From: Natronohydrobacter sp.
Lineage (GTDB): Bacteria; Pseudomonadota; Alphaproteobacteria; Rhodobacterales; Rhodobacteraceae
Direction: 5' to 3'
Length of the DNA: 14,495 nt
Assembly (NCBI GenBank): GCA_007116445.1
Contig: SKIM01000107.1
Location: forward strand, 1-14,495
Of the stretch, positions 14,086 to 14,495 are shown piece by piece. Position 1 is the first letter of the stretch; each line of letters opens with the position of its first letter. The notes beneath the pieces were generated by a model that worked only from the letters and a program-made list of their open reading frames with translations, ran no database searches and had not been told where the DNA came from. Both the position numbers and the translations under genes were made by a program.

Positions 14086-14495
14086 ATGAAACTATTGGCA
14101 GGGCTTGGAAATCCGGGGCAGAAATATGCCTCGAACCGGCACAATATCGGTTTCATGGCGCTTGATGCGATCGCAGATGCGCATGGTGCAACGCCCTGGC
14201 GCGCGAAGTTTCAGGGCGCGCTTTGCGATGTGGTGCTGGGCGGTGAAAAGGTGCTGTTGCTCAAGCCTGAAACCTTCATGAACCTGTCGGGCGATAGTGT
14301 CAGCGCGGCCTTGCGCTTTTACAAGCTGACGCCGGCAGATCTGATCGTCTTTCACGACGAGCTGGATCTCGCGCCGGGCAAGATGCGGCTGAAACAGGGC
14401 GGTGGACATGCGGGCCATAATGGTCTGCGCTCGATCCACGCGCATCTCGGCCCTGATTACACTCGCATACGCCTCGGGATCGGGCATCCTGGCCA
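14086..14495 (+). CDS. pth: Peptidyl-tRNA hydrolase, 5' part (runs off the window)
   Basis: The frame is open from the ATG at 14086 to the last base, giving 136 complete residues of a protein usually 185-240 aa long. Pth cleaves the ester bond of peptidyl-tRNAs released from stalled ribosomes and recycles the tRNA. The start LLAGLGNPGQKYASNRHNIG (3-22) carries Asn9 and the catalytic His19 (His20 in E. coli). MNLSGDS (65-71) holds Asn66, HDELDL (90-95) holds Asp91 (Asp93 in E. coli), and GGGHAGHNGLRS (105-116) holds Asn112 (Asn114 in E. coli). YTRIRLGIGHPG is the last visible conserved block. GGGG lies 6 bp before the ATG. Placement after rplY is the common alphaproteobacterial order and pairs two translation genes. 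Confidence 0.97.
   Translation, partial: MKLLAGLGNPGQKYASNRHNIGFMALDAIADAHGATPWRAKFQGALCDVVLGGEKVLLLKPETFMNLSGDSVSAALRFYKLTPADLIVFHDELDLAPGKMRLKQGGGHAGHNGLRSIHAHLGPDYTRIRLGIGHPG

Overview
The window looks like chromosomal housekeeping DNA from a GC-rich alphaproteobacterium, most likely a member of the Rhodobacteraceae. This rests on codon use strongly biased to G/C at the third position (which opens long antisense reading frames), on the close family matches of TypA, GatB, GAPDH, L25 and Pth, and on the lldD-rplY-(ABM)-pth gene order, which I recall from Rhodobacterales. No insertion sequence, phage gene, CRISPR array, tRNA or rRNA is visible, and there is no island of deviant base composition.

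Layout, left to right. (1) 1-2590, plus strand: the tail of an SMR-type small multidrug transporter, a YitT-like membrane protein starting 2 bp later, then the ribosome-associated GTPase TypA/BipA. (2) 2877-4847, minus strand: a lipoprotein-like lytic transglycosylase followed by a FliM/FliN-family protein that stands alone, away from any visible flagellar cluster. (3) 5084-8367, plus strand: gatB, an exported single-domain rhodanese, and gap (type I GAPDH). The gap leader carries three GCGC-centred operator-like elements spaced exactly 18 bp apart. (4) 8488-10492, minus strand: a membrane histidine kinase with a CHASE4-like sensor region and a single-domain response regulator just downstream. 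(5) 10738-12717: a GntR/FCD regulator divergent from an FMN-dependent L-lactate dehydrogenase (lldD), with a shared 153-bp control region holding two different palindromes. (6) 12877-14495: rplY (bL25), a convergent IsdG/ABM-family small protein, and the 5' part of pth, which runs off the window.

Functional themes: translation (TypA, GatB, bL25, Pth), central carbon metabolism (GAPDH and lactate oxidation, each with its own operator-like DNA), envelope functions (transporters, transglycosylase, exported rhodanese) and one two-component system. Nothing here is clearly a new multi-gene system. The items most worth a second look are the triple 18-bp-phased motif before gap, the IsdG-like Asn/Trp/His set in the protein usually filed as an antibiotic biosynthesis monooxygenase, the isolated FliM-like protein lacking the N-terminal CheY-binding peptide, and the TGTGATCACA palindrome at the GntR gene with a second copy behind typA. 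Start codons for five genes were moved from the longest frame to the codon with the better ribosome binding site or family fit.
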